Of a stretch of DNA of 64,000 nt, positions 32,783 to 40,716 are shown piece after piece. The translations under genes and the position numbers were made by a program. The stretch covers positions 30,116-94,115 of the forward strand of contig NZ_CP082905.1 in the NCBI RefSeq assembly GCF_023517775.1, written 5' to 3'. Under the pieces are notes generated by a model that searched no databases, was not told the origin of the DNA, and was given only the letters and a program-made list of their open reading frames with translations. Position 1 is the first letter of the stretch. Each line of letters opens with the position of its first letter. The DNA comes from Mixta hanseatica (lineage in GTDB: Bacteria; Pseudomonadota; Gammaproteobacteria; Enterobacterales; Enterobacteriaceae).

Positions 32783-34152
32783 CAGTTACTCCCGAATTGA
32801 TAGTTCGACAGCACGCTGTCGGAGACGGATGAAGAAAGCTGCTGGCGCGTCTCGGACAGGCTGCGATCGTACTCAGCCAGTCCGTTCTGTTGCACCTGAA
32901 TGCGCGCGACGCGCTGGCTCAGCTCGTTACGCACCTGACGCAGGTTCTCGCGAAAATGCTTGTTCTCTTCTTCGGTATCGAGCGTGCCGGCGGCGCCGCT
33001 GGCGGCCACGTCAATCAGCCCGTTGATATAGGACATCACCATGTCGGCCGCGATGTACTCCGCCAGGCTGCTGACCACGCTCTGATCCATGCCCACCGAC
33101 GCCGAGTCGATGGTGTAACGCAGGATACGCACGCGGGTGCTGCTGATGAGCGCCTTCTCGCTTTCGGTCAGCGCCGTATCGCTGCGGGCCTTATCAAAAA
33201 TGTCGTTAAGCATGTCACGCACCCGGCCGGTCATGCCTTCGTCTTCCGACAGGGTCAGATTCGCAATGGTTGGCGACAGACAGGTGGTGTTGTCGTTACA
33301 GCGGTAGATTTTCTCGGTTCCGCCGTTCAGCAGCGTGTTAAACATCGACTCGCTGCCCCCGCGCGGCTGCAGGAATGTCGGGTTACCGTTCGCGTCATAA
33401 ATCACTGTGCCAACCATCGACATAATGAATTCCTTGAGTGCGCGGTCGTTGCTGAAGAACTGGTTCAGTTTTGTGAACGTTTCCCATGTCAGGTTGCGGT
33501 TACGCGGGATGCGCTTCTTCTCTTCGTCAGTCGCCTTGCTGAACACGCTGTTGGTTTCGCCACCGACACCGCAGCCCTGACGGGACGCCGCCCAGTCGGA
33601 AAACACATCGTGTTTGGTGCCGAGGTCCTGGCAGATTTGCGCGCTGGCCGCCTGCGTCTTTGGCCACAGGCCGCCGACGATGGACTGCGCGGCCTGACAG
33701 GTGGAAATATTCATGTTGTTGGTGTCCGCCGCAAGCTTCTGCAGGTAGTCCTTCACCGCCTTGCACTGCGGGCAGATGGTTTCGAGCCCGAGGTCAAAGG
33801 CGTAACCGGCAGCATTGCTGAGGATCTGCTTGCCCATGATTTTGATGCTGTCGCTGTTGATGAAGCTGAACGAGCCCAGATAGGCGTCGATGCCGCCGCA
33901 GCCCGACTTGATGTCCGGGAGCGTCACCGAAATCAGCTGAATATTGCGCACCGGCGTACGAATAAACAGGTTGCCACCGGTAAGGTAGCCCGCCGACTGC
34001 CCCTGCCACGCGGCCGCCTGCGTGTAGTTGCCTCCGCCGCCGCCCATCTCGTTAAAGAACTTGTTGATGTCGTTCTGCACGTCCGCACTCGCCGCAGCGG
34101 AGAACAGCAGACCGGCCACGATGCCGGCATTCAGCGTAAATTTGTTCATCAC
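32782..34152 (-). CDS. traH: TraH, F pilus assembly protein
   Basis: 456 aa (F: 458) with signal peptide (SAAASADVQN). Features: NDINKFFNEMGGGGNYTQ-like N-terminus, CGGIDAYLGSFSFINSD, IMGKQILSNAAGYAFDLGLE, TICPQCKAVKDYLQ, and a C-terminal coiled coil. A periplasmic or outer-membrane-associated pilus assembly factor working with TraF, TraU, TraW and TrbB. Overlaps trbB by 4 bases. Confidence 0.94.
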   Translation of the reverse strand: MMNKFTLNAGIVAGLLFSAAASADVQNDINKFFNEMGGGGGNYTQAAAWQGQSAGYLTGGNLFIRTPVRNIQLISVTLPDIKSGCGGIDAYLGSFSFINSDSIKIMGKQILSNAAGYAFDLGLETICPQCKAVKDYLQKLAADTNNMNISTCQAAQSIVGGLWPKTQAASAQICQDLGTKHDVFSDWAASRQGCGVGGETNSVFSKATDEEKKRIPRNRNLTWETFTKLNQFFSNDRALKEFIMSMVGTVIYDANGNPTFLQPRGGSESMFNTLLNGGTEKIYRCNDNTTCLSPTIANLTLSEDEGMTGRVRDMLNDIFDKARSDTALTESEKALISSTRVRILRYTIDSASVGMDQSVVSSLAEYIAADMVMSYINGLIDVAASGAAGTLDTEEENKHFRENLRQVRNELSQRVARIQVQQNGLAEYDRSLSETRQQLSSSVSDSVLSNYQFGSN

Positions 34153-34715
34153 AGCACCCCCAGACGCACGGCCAGCGCAAAGGATTCATCCAGGCGCTGC
34201 TTCAGCGCATCCTCACCCATTTCCCCCTGTGACAGCGGGATGGTCACCAGCGACTGCGTGTTGATAATGAAGTCGGTGGGGGTTGCCTGTGGCAGTTCGG
34301 CGAAGAAGTCCTTCAGAATAGCGTCGTTTACCGGCATAACGTTCGGGAACACCGCGTCGCCCTTGCCGTCAAAGCTGTAGACGAACACGCCGATGCCGGT
34401 CTGCTCAGACACTGACTTCAGGGTCGGGTTGAAACGGTGGCAGTAGGGGCAGTCAGATCGGACAAAATGCACGATCTGCCAGTGCCCCACATCCACACGG
34501 CGACCGTCGCTCAGGTGATACCACACCGGCTTCGTGGGCGCTTGCTGCTGCGCGCCCTGCGCCTTATTTGCAGACGCCTCTCTTTGTGGCTGCCTTTCCG
34601 CCGGCGCGTCCGCGCCCTCTTTCGCCTGCTCCAGGCGGGCAATGTCGTCAATCGTGCTGGCCGTCGCCAGTACCGGCGTAAACATCAGCAGTACGGCAAA
34701 GAGTTTCGAAATCAT
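34149..34715 (-). CDS. trbB: TrbB, periplasmic thiol:disulfide isomerase
   Basis: 188 aa (F: 181) with signal peptide (LFAVLLMFTPVLATAS). The thioredoxin fold has the active site SDCPYCHRFNP (CPYC). In F it is DsbC-like and helps fold the disulfide-rich transfer proteins TraH, TraU and TraN. The coding frame is tightly packed between traF (3 bases) and traH (overlap). Confidence 0.92.
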   Translation of the reverse strand: MISKLFAVLLMFTPVLATASTIDDIARLEQAKEGADAPAERQPQREASANKAQGAQQQAPTKPVWYHLSDGRRVDVGHWQIVHFVRSDCPYCHRFNPTLKSVSEQTGIGVFVYSFDGKGDAVFPNVMPVNDAILKDFFAELPQATPTDFIINTQSLVTIPLSQGEMGEDALKQRLDESFALAVRLGVL

Positions 34716-34718
34716 GGT

Positions 34719-35495
34719 TCAGTCCTCGGGCTGGAAATCGGTAACGATGTTGAGCATGCGCCTGGCCAGGTCATCCTGGGTGATGAAACCGTACGCCAGC
34801 GGCTGGTATTTCTTCGTGCGCGGCTCGACCAGGTAAATGGCCGGGAAGTGTTCGATCTTCATCTTCTCCGCCTGCCCGTTGTTCTGCCGGGTATCCGGCA
34901 GGTCGGGGCTCGCGCGCCCGTCGACGGTGACGGGGATAACGGTCAGGCCGTACTGCTCGCTGAACTCCTTCACCACCCCGCCGAGCCGGTTATCCAGTGG
35001 CTCGTTGCCGCGGTAGAAGAAAAACACGCCGTAGCGCTGGTTCACGTAGCGGATGGCCGCCTGCTGCTTCTGACGCTGCTCGGTGTACTGGATGTTGGCG
35101 GTGCCGTTGTAAAAAGGGTGCTTCAGGCTGTAGTCGAGCTCCGGGTTGTCCAGCAGTACCTTCTCCCAGCGCGAGGCGAACATGCTGGCCTGATTCACCA
35201 TCCAGTCCTGCACGATTTTGTAACGCCGGATGTTCTCGGTGGAGGGGTGCAGCATCGCCTCGTTCATCAGGTTGTCGCGAAACGCCTGCAGGCGCTTCAT
35301 CTTCTGCGTGGGCGTCTCCTGCGGCGGCGCGGGGGGCGGCGCGGGCGACTGCTCGTCCTCATCCTTCTTTACCGGCTCGTTGTACCAGTACCAGCCGACG
35401 GCCGGGTCGTAGTGGTAGCCGTCGGGCTTTTTTTCCTCTGCTGCGTGCAGCGGAAGTACCGCAAGCAGCAGCGTCAGGCCGATAAGTTTTCTCAC
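34719..35495 (-). CDS. traF: TraF, pilus assembly thioredoxin-like protein
   Basis: 258 aa (F: 247) with signal peptide (IGLTLLLAVLPLHAAEEK). The domain around RYGVFFFYRGNEPLDN and VIPVTVDGRASPDLPDTR is the TraF thioredoxin fold, lacking a CXXC pair. Pro-rich insert near residues 45-65. Periplasmic; interacts with TraH. Confidence 0.93.
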   Translation of the reverse strand: MRKLIGLTLLLAVLPLHAAEEKKPDGYHYDPAVGWYWYNEPVKKDEDEQSPAPPPAPPQETPTQKMKRLQAFRDNLMNEAMLHPSTENIRRYKIVQDWMVNQASMFASRWEKVLLDNPELDYSLKHPFYNGTANIQYTEQRQKQQAAIRYVNQRYGVFFFYRGNEPLDNRLGGVVKEFSEQYGLTVIPVTVDGRASPDLPDTRQNNGQAEKMKIEHFPAIYLVEPRTKKYQPLAYGFITQDDLARRMLNIVTDFQPED

Positions 35496-35497
35496 GC

Positions 35498-37342
35498 TTA
35501 GTCTCCTGATTTGAGGCTGTTCCGGATGTCAGAGGTAATACGCTGGTTCAGTGCATCCTGATCGGGCAGTTTGATGTTGCTGTTGAGATCGTCGTAAAAA
35601 TCGCTGAAATCGATGTGGTCAAACTTAATGCCCTGCAGCTCAGCCACTTTTATTCCCCGGCAGTCCGGGCTTTCACCAGAACCGAAGCTGATACCCAGCT
35701 GGTCACGGCGCCCCTGCTCCTGCACAATGCGGGCGAGCTTGCTGTCGAAGACGCAGTAGCCCTCTTTCTTCTGCAGGCAGACCCCGAGCACCTTTTTCGA
35801 GCAGTAAGAGCCAACCTTCACGACCAGCTTTTTCTCCTTGCCGGTACCAATCTCTTTTTCCTCGGTATTGCAGTGCGCAAGTCCCACGTCCTGACCCCAG
35901 CCCCCGCTTTTGCAGCAGTTACTGAAGCCGGCCGCGCTCTTGCGACATGCCATTGCCTTGCCCGTAAAGGCCGTCACCGAATTGGGGTCCATGCCCGCGA
36001 AGTCTTTACCTGCCGCTGCGAGCGCAGCCAGCTGAGACACGGCGGCTTCAAAGTTCTGGTTCTGGCCCGCCTGCATCGCCGAGCAGCTGCCGTCCGAGCA
36101 GTAAAACTCCGAGCCGCAGATGTAGCCGGTGCTCTTTACGGTGTGTGCGCACTGGTAAGTCAGTTTGCTGTAAACACAAAGATTGCCGATTTTTTGGGTA
36201 CAGGTGCGTGTACCCTCACTGCAGTTCGGATCGTTGATGTACGCCTGACAGGTGTTGGTGTCGTCTTCAAAAATGTTCCACTGCGTGGTGTAGCCCCAGC
36301 AGTCGCTGTAAAGACTGTAGGCCTTGCCGCCGACGGTCACAGAGCGGGTGCCGCCCGGGTCGCTGCAGACCTCACTCATCTTCACGGCATCCCCCATATC
36401 TGCCGGGCAGCTGCTGGTCCACTGAAGCGTCGGTACAACCGTATCCCTGACAGCCTCCATCGGCAGGGTAATGCGCAGAACAATCCAGCCCTTTGTTATC
36501 AGCTGTATCATTCCCTCCCGGCCCTCATCGTAATGCCCGTCGGTGTTGTAGCGTATCCGCATGCTGATAACCTGACCTGCCTCGACCTGCTGAGAGGTGA
36601 TGCTGAAGGTGCCGGAATTGTTAATCTTTGTGCGGACCGTTTTTCCCATGACCTGGAAAGAATAATCAAGGCGATCGCCGTGCCAGCTACTGCTTCTCGG
36701 ATATAACAGTTCCCATGTCCCGCTGCTCACGGTGCCGCTTTCCGGTACTGTGACGTCGTACTGCACCCAGCCATCACTCATCCGTTTACCGGTTACGCTG
36801 CCGGCATTCAGCACCAGTTTCGTGCTGTACGTCTCGCGTGACCCCGTTGTCACGATGGTTGCCTTACGTGTACAGGCCTGTGTCAGGTTATTGGCCATTT
36901 CACAACGGTGTGTGGTGTACGTGGTTTTGTTCAGCTCCTGGGCCACGCACTGGCTGCCGTTCACGCCGGTAATGGCATTGGCGTTTTCCCGGATTTCGTC
37001 GCTGTACTTCATCATGTCGGAGTCATAGCTGAGCGTGTCCGCCGGGTTGTTCACATAGGATTCGCGCGCGGTTTGTCCGAGGTCGGACTCACTCAGTTCC
37101 GTCTGTCCCTTCACGTCGATGTTTGTGGACGTCTGTGTCGGGTCGCCGTACAGGGCGCGCTGCGGCGCGTCTGCGCTGTAATTCTCGAAATAACTGTTCG
37201 GGTTGGCGCTGGTTGTGCCGTCAGCGGCTCTGCCGGCGTTGATGCCTTCCTGATTTGAGGCATCCATCGACGCCGCCAGTGCGCCGGCAGACAGGCAGGT
37301 CAGCAGCAGGCCCTGCAGCAGGGTGCGGGTTGCTTTTTTCAT
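35498..37342 (-). CDS. traN: TraN, outer-membrane mating-pair stabilisation adhesin
   Basis: 614 aa (F: 602) with signal peptide (SAGALAASMDASNQEG). Very Cys-rich in the second half (CRKSAAGFSNCCKSGGWGQD and YCSKKVLGVCLQKKEGYCVF), as in TraN. TraN contacts outer-membrane proteins or LPS of the recipient through a variable tip. The segment of about residues 200-330 is probably that tip, but I cannot assign its receptor class. Confidence 0.93.
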   Translation of the reverse strand: MKKATRTLLQGLLLTCLSAGALAASMDASNQEGINAGRAADGTTSANPNSYFENYSADAPQRALYGDPTQTSTNIDVKGQTELSESDLGQTARESYVNNPADTLSYDSDMMKYSDEIRENANAITGVNGSQCVAQELNKTTYTTHRCEMANNLTQACTRKATIVTTGSRETYSTKLVLNAGSVTGKRMSDGWVQYDVTVPESGTVSSGTWELLYPRSSSWHGDRLDYSFQVMGKTVRTKINNSGTFSITSQQVEAGQVISMRIRYNTDGHYDEGREGMIQLITKGWIVLRITLPMEAVRDTVVPTLQWTSSCPADMGDAVKMSEVCSDPGGTRSVTVGGKAYSLYSDCWGYTTQWNIFEDDTNTCQAYINDPNCSEGTRTCTQKIGNLCVYSKLTYQCAHTVKSTGYICGSEFYCSDGSCSAMQAGQNQNFEAAVSQLAALAAAGKDFAGMDPNSVTAFTGKAMACRKSAAGFSNCCKSGGWGQDVGLAHCNTEEKEIGTGKEKKLVVKVGSYCSKKVLGVCLQKKEGYCVFDSKLARIVQEQGRRDQLGISFGSGESPDCRGIKVAELQGIKFDHIDFSDFYDDLNSNIKLPDQDALNQRITSDIRNSLKSGD

Positions 37343-37397
37343 CTGGATTTCCGGTAATGGGGTGAAAACGGCCCGCCGCAGCGGGCAGTGGGATCAG

Positions 37398-37838
37398 TCA
37401 GGACTTGTTACGACAATCACCGCGTTCATTGATCATGCCCAGCGCCTGGTTCAGCGCCACGTTGCCGTACACGATGTCGAAGTGTTCGCCGCACTTCTTC
37501 ACCAGCGCCGGGACCTGCTTCACGCCGTAGCGGTCAAAGCGAACCGGGTCAATCTGCACGCCACGAACCCGGTAGGTGGTGACCATGTACATCATGTACT
37601 TCGCGGTCTGCTCCATGCTGTCGCCGACCAGTCCCCGGAAGTACACCGGGATGTCCCGCGCTTCGGCCGCCTTCATCAGGATGGCCAGCTCTTTTTCCGG
37701 CACCGAGGCGGACAGGAAGTAGGCCGTCTCGTTTTCCGTGCTACCGACCTGTGTGCCCTGCGGCGCGTCTTCGGCCCGTGTGGCCAGCGCCGCCGTAAGA
37801 CCGGCGACAAGCAGCAGCGTGTTGCGTGTTTTCCTCAT
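37398..37838 (-). CDS. trbC: TrbC, short form, F pilus assembly protein
   Basis: 146 aa against 212 in F. It keeps the conserved core AYFLSASVPEKELAILMKAA, VQIDPVRFDRYGVKQVPALV and YGNVALNQAL, and lacks about 60 N-terminal residues of the F protein. Signal peptide LLLVAGLTAALATRAED. A thioredoxin-like periplasmic fold needed for pilus assembly. Confidence 0.88.
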   Translation of the reverse strand: MRKTRNTLLLVAGLTAALATRAEDAPQGTQVGSTENETAYFLSASVPEKELAILMKAAEARDIPVYFRGLVGDSMEQTAKYMMYMVTTYRVRGVQIDPVRFDRYGVKQVPALVKKCGEHFDIVYGNVALNQALGMINERGDCRNKS

Positions 37839-37848
37839 ATGTCCTCGC

Positions 37849-38856
37849 TTAAAGCACGACGCAGTTGCGCTTTTTCCAGATGAGATAGCCGTAGTTCTTT
37901 TTGCTGTTCGGCATTTCCTTGCCGGTCTGCCACAGCATCACGTTGCGCCCGAACGGATGACACGCCGCCACGTCCGGGATGGTGTTCACCATCTGATAGC
38001 GGTAGCGGCTTTTCGGCATGATCGCAGACGGGTACTCGTAGCAGACGGCCGTGTTATAGGGCACGGTATCGAGGATGAGTCCCTCACGGTGCAGCTTGAA
38101 ATCCATGCGCTCAGAGAGCAGCGCCCCGCTGTTAAGCCCGCTGGACTCGTTCACAATGTTGCCGGTAAACGGGTACATTGAGCCGTGCGAGCCGGCACAC
38201 CAGAACAGCGCATCAATTGGCTTGCTCACCCCGGCCGCCACCGCGTCCGCCGCGCAGGCCATCTGCGCAATCGGGTTGGCAAACAGCATTACCTCCGGGT
38301 TCAGAAACAGCGCCAGGTTGTCATTCTGCCAGGTCGGGTCCAGCTCCGAGAGGTAGCCGATGTCATACTCCCCGCCCTGCATACACATCTCAGAGGTAAT
38401 GATGTTGAGCCAGGAGATCAGCGGGTACTTGTACCAGTGAACGTGATAGAACGTGCCCGGGTGCTCATTCGCCGTTTTCGTGCCGGTGCCTGTGCCGGTG
38501 TTCGGGATATTGATGTTAAAGCCGCCCATGTTCACCATGCAGCCCGGCGAGCGCGTCACGTCCGTCATCGCAAACGGCTCCCAGAAACCAATCGCGATGC
38601 CCGGACGCTCAAAAACGGGTGGCGGTGCCGGGCAGAACTGAATGGGCGATGACGGGTTTTCGGTATCCGGCAGCGACCCGGCTGACACCTGCACGCTGCC
38701 GATACTCATCGGGAACAGACACTCCCAGCACACGTCGGTGATGGGGTTAACCCAGCGCCCGTCACAGGTCAGGGAGGTATTGCCGCTGCTGTCAGCGGCC
38801 TGTGCCGGCTGGCAGCCCCACACCGCGAGCGCCAGTAAAAGCGTGCGCCAGACCAT
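37849..38856 (-). CDS. traU: TraU, DNA transfer and pilus assembly protein
   Basis: 335 aa (F: 330) from the ATG at 38856 (MVWRTLLLALAVWGCQPAQA signal); the longer frame to 38952 lies inside the preceding gene. RWVNPITDVCWECLFPMSIG, VTRSPGCMVNMGG, HVHWYKYPLISWLNIIT and LFWCAGSHGSMYPFTG are TraU signatures. Cys-rich periplasmic protein. Begins 1 base after the dsbA-like stop. Confidence 0.94.
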   Translation of the reverse strand: MVWRTLLLALAVWGCQPAQAADSSGNTSLTCDGRWVNPITDVCWECLFPMSIGSVQVSAGSLPDTENPSSPIQFCPAPPPVFERPGIAIGFWEPFAMTDVTRSPGCMVNMGGFNINIPNTGTGTGTKTANEHPGTFYHVHWYKYPLISWLNIITSEMCMQGGEYDIGYLSELDPTWQNDNLALFLNPEVMLFANPIAQMACAADAVAAGVSKPIDALFWCAGSHGSMYPFTGNIVNESSGLNSGALLSERMDFKLHREGLILDTVPYNTAVCYEYPSAIMPKSRYRYQMVNTIPDVAACHPFGRNVMLWQTGKEMPNSKKNYGYLIWKKRNCVVL

Positions 38857-38857
38857 G

Positions 38858-39667
38858 TCAGCCCCCTGCGCCGCGCGCTTTTTCCACTGCCGCCTGCAGC
38901 GCCTGCAGGTCAGTCGCCCCCGGGATAACGCTGATATTCTCAGCGGTGGCACCCTTCACCGGCATCACGAAGAAAGCGGGCGTGCCCTGAATGCCGAGGC
39001 GTTTTGCAAGCGCGTTATTTTTCTCCAGCGCGGCGCCCATTGCCTCAACCTCTTCTTTCGGCGTGGCGGTCACGCCTGCCTTCACCGCCGCCTGGCGGAT
39101 ATCCTCATCCAGCAGCTTCCCTTCGTTGTGGCCGGTGGCATAGAGCGCGGCATGGTAGCGGTGGTACGCGTCGGCGCCGCCGTCTTTATAAACGGACAGG
39201 CCAACTTTCGCTGCCTGCACCGAGGCGGGCCAGCGGCTGCCAAAAATCGGCCACTCCTTATAGATGAAACGCACGTCCGGGTTCTGGCGGATGAACTGCT
39301 CCACGGTCGGGGCGACCTTCGCACAGTAGATGCACTGGTAGTCAAAGAACTGAATGACCGCGACATCGCCCTTCGGGTGCAGCACCGGCGAGGTGGGGTC
39401 ATTCAGCAGGGCGTCCTGATTTTCCAGCGCCGCGCCGGCGGCGGCGGTCATCTGTTTTTCCTGCGACTGTGCCTGCAACTTCTGGCTCATTTCGATCAGG
39501 ATTTCCGGGTGCGCGCGCAGGTAGTCTGCCGCGACCTCACCAATCTGCTGCTTCTGCGCGTCGCTGAAAGTGCTGGCTGCACCTGCAGCGGCGATCCCGG
39601 CAGTGTCAGCGGTGGCGTAGCCGGCCAGGCTCAGCATCAGGGCGGCGGCGAGGATGTGCTTTTTCAT
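38858..39667 (-). CDS. DsbA-family thiol oxidoreductase inserted in the tra operon
   Basis: 269 aa with signal peptide (LMLSLAGYATADT), an N-terminal helical segment (IGEVAADYLRAHPEILIEMS) and a thioredoxin fold with CXXC in FFDYQCIYCAKVAP. GIQGTPAFFVMP supplies the cis-Pro loop. The plan matches the Com1/ScsC type of DsbA-like proteins. F has no such gene between traW and traU. With TrbB and TraF it would be a third thioredoxin-fold protein of this operon, presumably for folding TraU, TraN and TraH. Confidence 0.88.
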   Translation of the reverse strand: MKKHILAAALMLSLAGYATADTAGIAAAGAASTFSDAQKQQIGEVAADYLRAHPEILIEMSQKLQAQSQEKQMTAAAGAALENQDALLNDPTSPVLHPKGDVAVIQFFDYQCIYCAKVAPTVEQFIRQNPDVRFIYKEWPIFGSRWPASVQAAKVGLSVYKDGGADAYHRYHAALYATGHNEGKLLDEDIRQAAVKAGVTATPKEEVEAMGAALEKNNALAKRLGIQGTPAFFVMPVKGATAENISVIPGATDLQALQAAVEKARGAGG

Positions 39668-39678
39668 GTCTGGCTCCG

Positions 39679-40329
39679 TTAGCGGTCGGGAAGACCGAAT
39701 TCTGTAATAAGGAAGAGTTTTTGCCCCGGTGCCTGCTTCACTTCCGCAGGTACCTGCGTGATGCCGAATTTTTTCGTGATACTGCCGGTCTGGTCGAAGT
39801 ACACCCGGCTGCCGAGCGCTTCAGCGCTGTCGCGCACGTTGCCGTTGACCAGGATGATGCGAGAAGTCGTCGTGTGCGGCACCTGCTGCTTCATCCAGGT
39901 AATCTGCCGGTCGTCGTCGGCGTCGATGAAATACAGCGTCTCGTCAAACACCGGGATGACATCAAAGGGGTTCACCTTCTGCCCCTTATGCGCGAACACC
40001 ACGCCGTTGTGGTCGGCGATGTCGCGCTGCACCGTGAACGACGGGTCAAACAGGCGGCTGTGCGTCTCGCGCCCGGTGGTGAGTCCCGGCACCGGTGGCG
40101 GGCGCATCGCCTCGTCTTCAGCCTTTTGCTGCATCTCCCGCTCGATGTCGGCCTGCGACCGGCCCTCAAAGTGCTGCTTCAGGTTGTCTTTCAGGACGGC
40201 AATCAGGTTGCGCTCGCGGATGTCCCAGGTATCGCCGTACGTGCCGAGCTCAGCCGCGCCCGCGTGCAGGCTCAGCGTGGCGAGCAGCGCGCCGGCGGCA
40301 ATGCGCGCCAGCGGAGTTGCATGTTTCAT
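39679..40329 (-). CDS. traW: TraW, F pilus assembly protein
   Basis: 216 aa (F: 210) with signal peptide (LLATLSLHAGAAELGTYGDT). Conserved DIRERNLIAVLKDNLKQHFE, RDIADHNGVVFAHKGQKVNP and SRIILVNGNVRDSAEALG with YFDQTG near the end. Periplasmic; partner of TrbC in pilus extension. Lies 33 bases after trbI. Confidence 0.94.
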   Translation of the reverse strand: MKHATPLARIAAGALLATLSLHAGAAELGTYGDTWDIRERNLIAVLKDNLKQHFEGRSQADIEREMQQKAEDEAMRPPPVPGLTTGRETHSRLFDPSFTVQRDIADHNGVVFAHKGQKVNPFDVIPVFDETLYFIDADDDRQITWMKQQVPHTTTSRIILVNGNVRDSAEALGSRVYFDQTGSITKKFGITQVPAEVKQAPGQKLFLITEFGLPDR

Positions 40330-40362
40330 CGGGGGGCTCCCGGTTGAGGTGATCGGGCAGGG

Positions 40363-40716
40363 TTATTGCTGCGGCGTCGCTTTCATCAGCTCAGCCAGGC
40401 GCGCCTGAATCTCCGGCGTGGCGTCCGGCAGGCCGGTAACGACAGCCGGGCTCACCAGAATGGCCGCGCCGCGTTCAGTGGCGTATTCCGCCGTTGCGGT
40501 GGTGACGCTGCGGTCAAAGCGCCTCAGCAGCGCCCTTCGCTGTTCGTCGGTGAGGTCCAGCTTCGCGCTCTGGCGGATCAGCGCATTGGTCGTGCCCTTC
40601 ATGTCGAACGTAACCAGCGTGGGCGGCTTCAGCCAGAAAAACCAGGCGGCCGCGCACGCCCCCACGCTCAGCACAACCGACAGGCTGCAGCCCGCCACAA
40701 GGTGTTTTGTATTCAA
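40363..40716 (-). CDS. trbI: TrbI, inner-membrane pilus retraction protein
   Basis: 117 aa (F: 128). One N-terminal membrane anchor (LSVVLSVGACAAAWFFWLKP), then a periplasmic domain with FDMKGTTNALIRQSAKLDLT and coiled coil. Overlaps the end of traC by 4 bases. In F it affects pilus retraction. Confidence 0.88.
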   Translation of the reverse strand: MNTKHLVAGCSLSVVLSVGACAAAWFFWLKPPTLVTFDMKGTTNALIRQSAKLDLTDEQRRALLRRFDRSVTTATAEYATERGAAILVSPAVVTGLPDATPEIQARLAELMKATPQQ

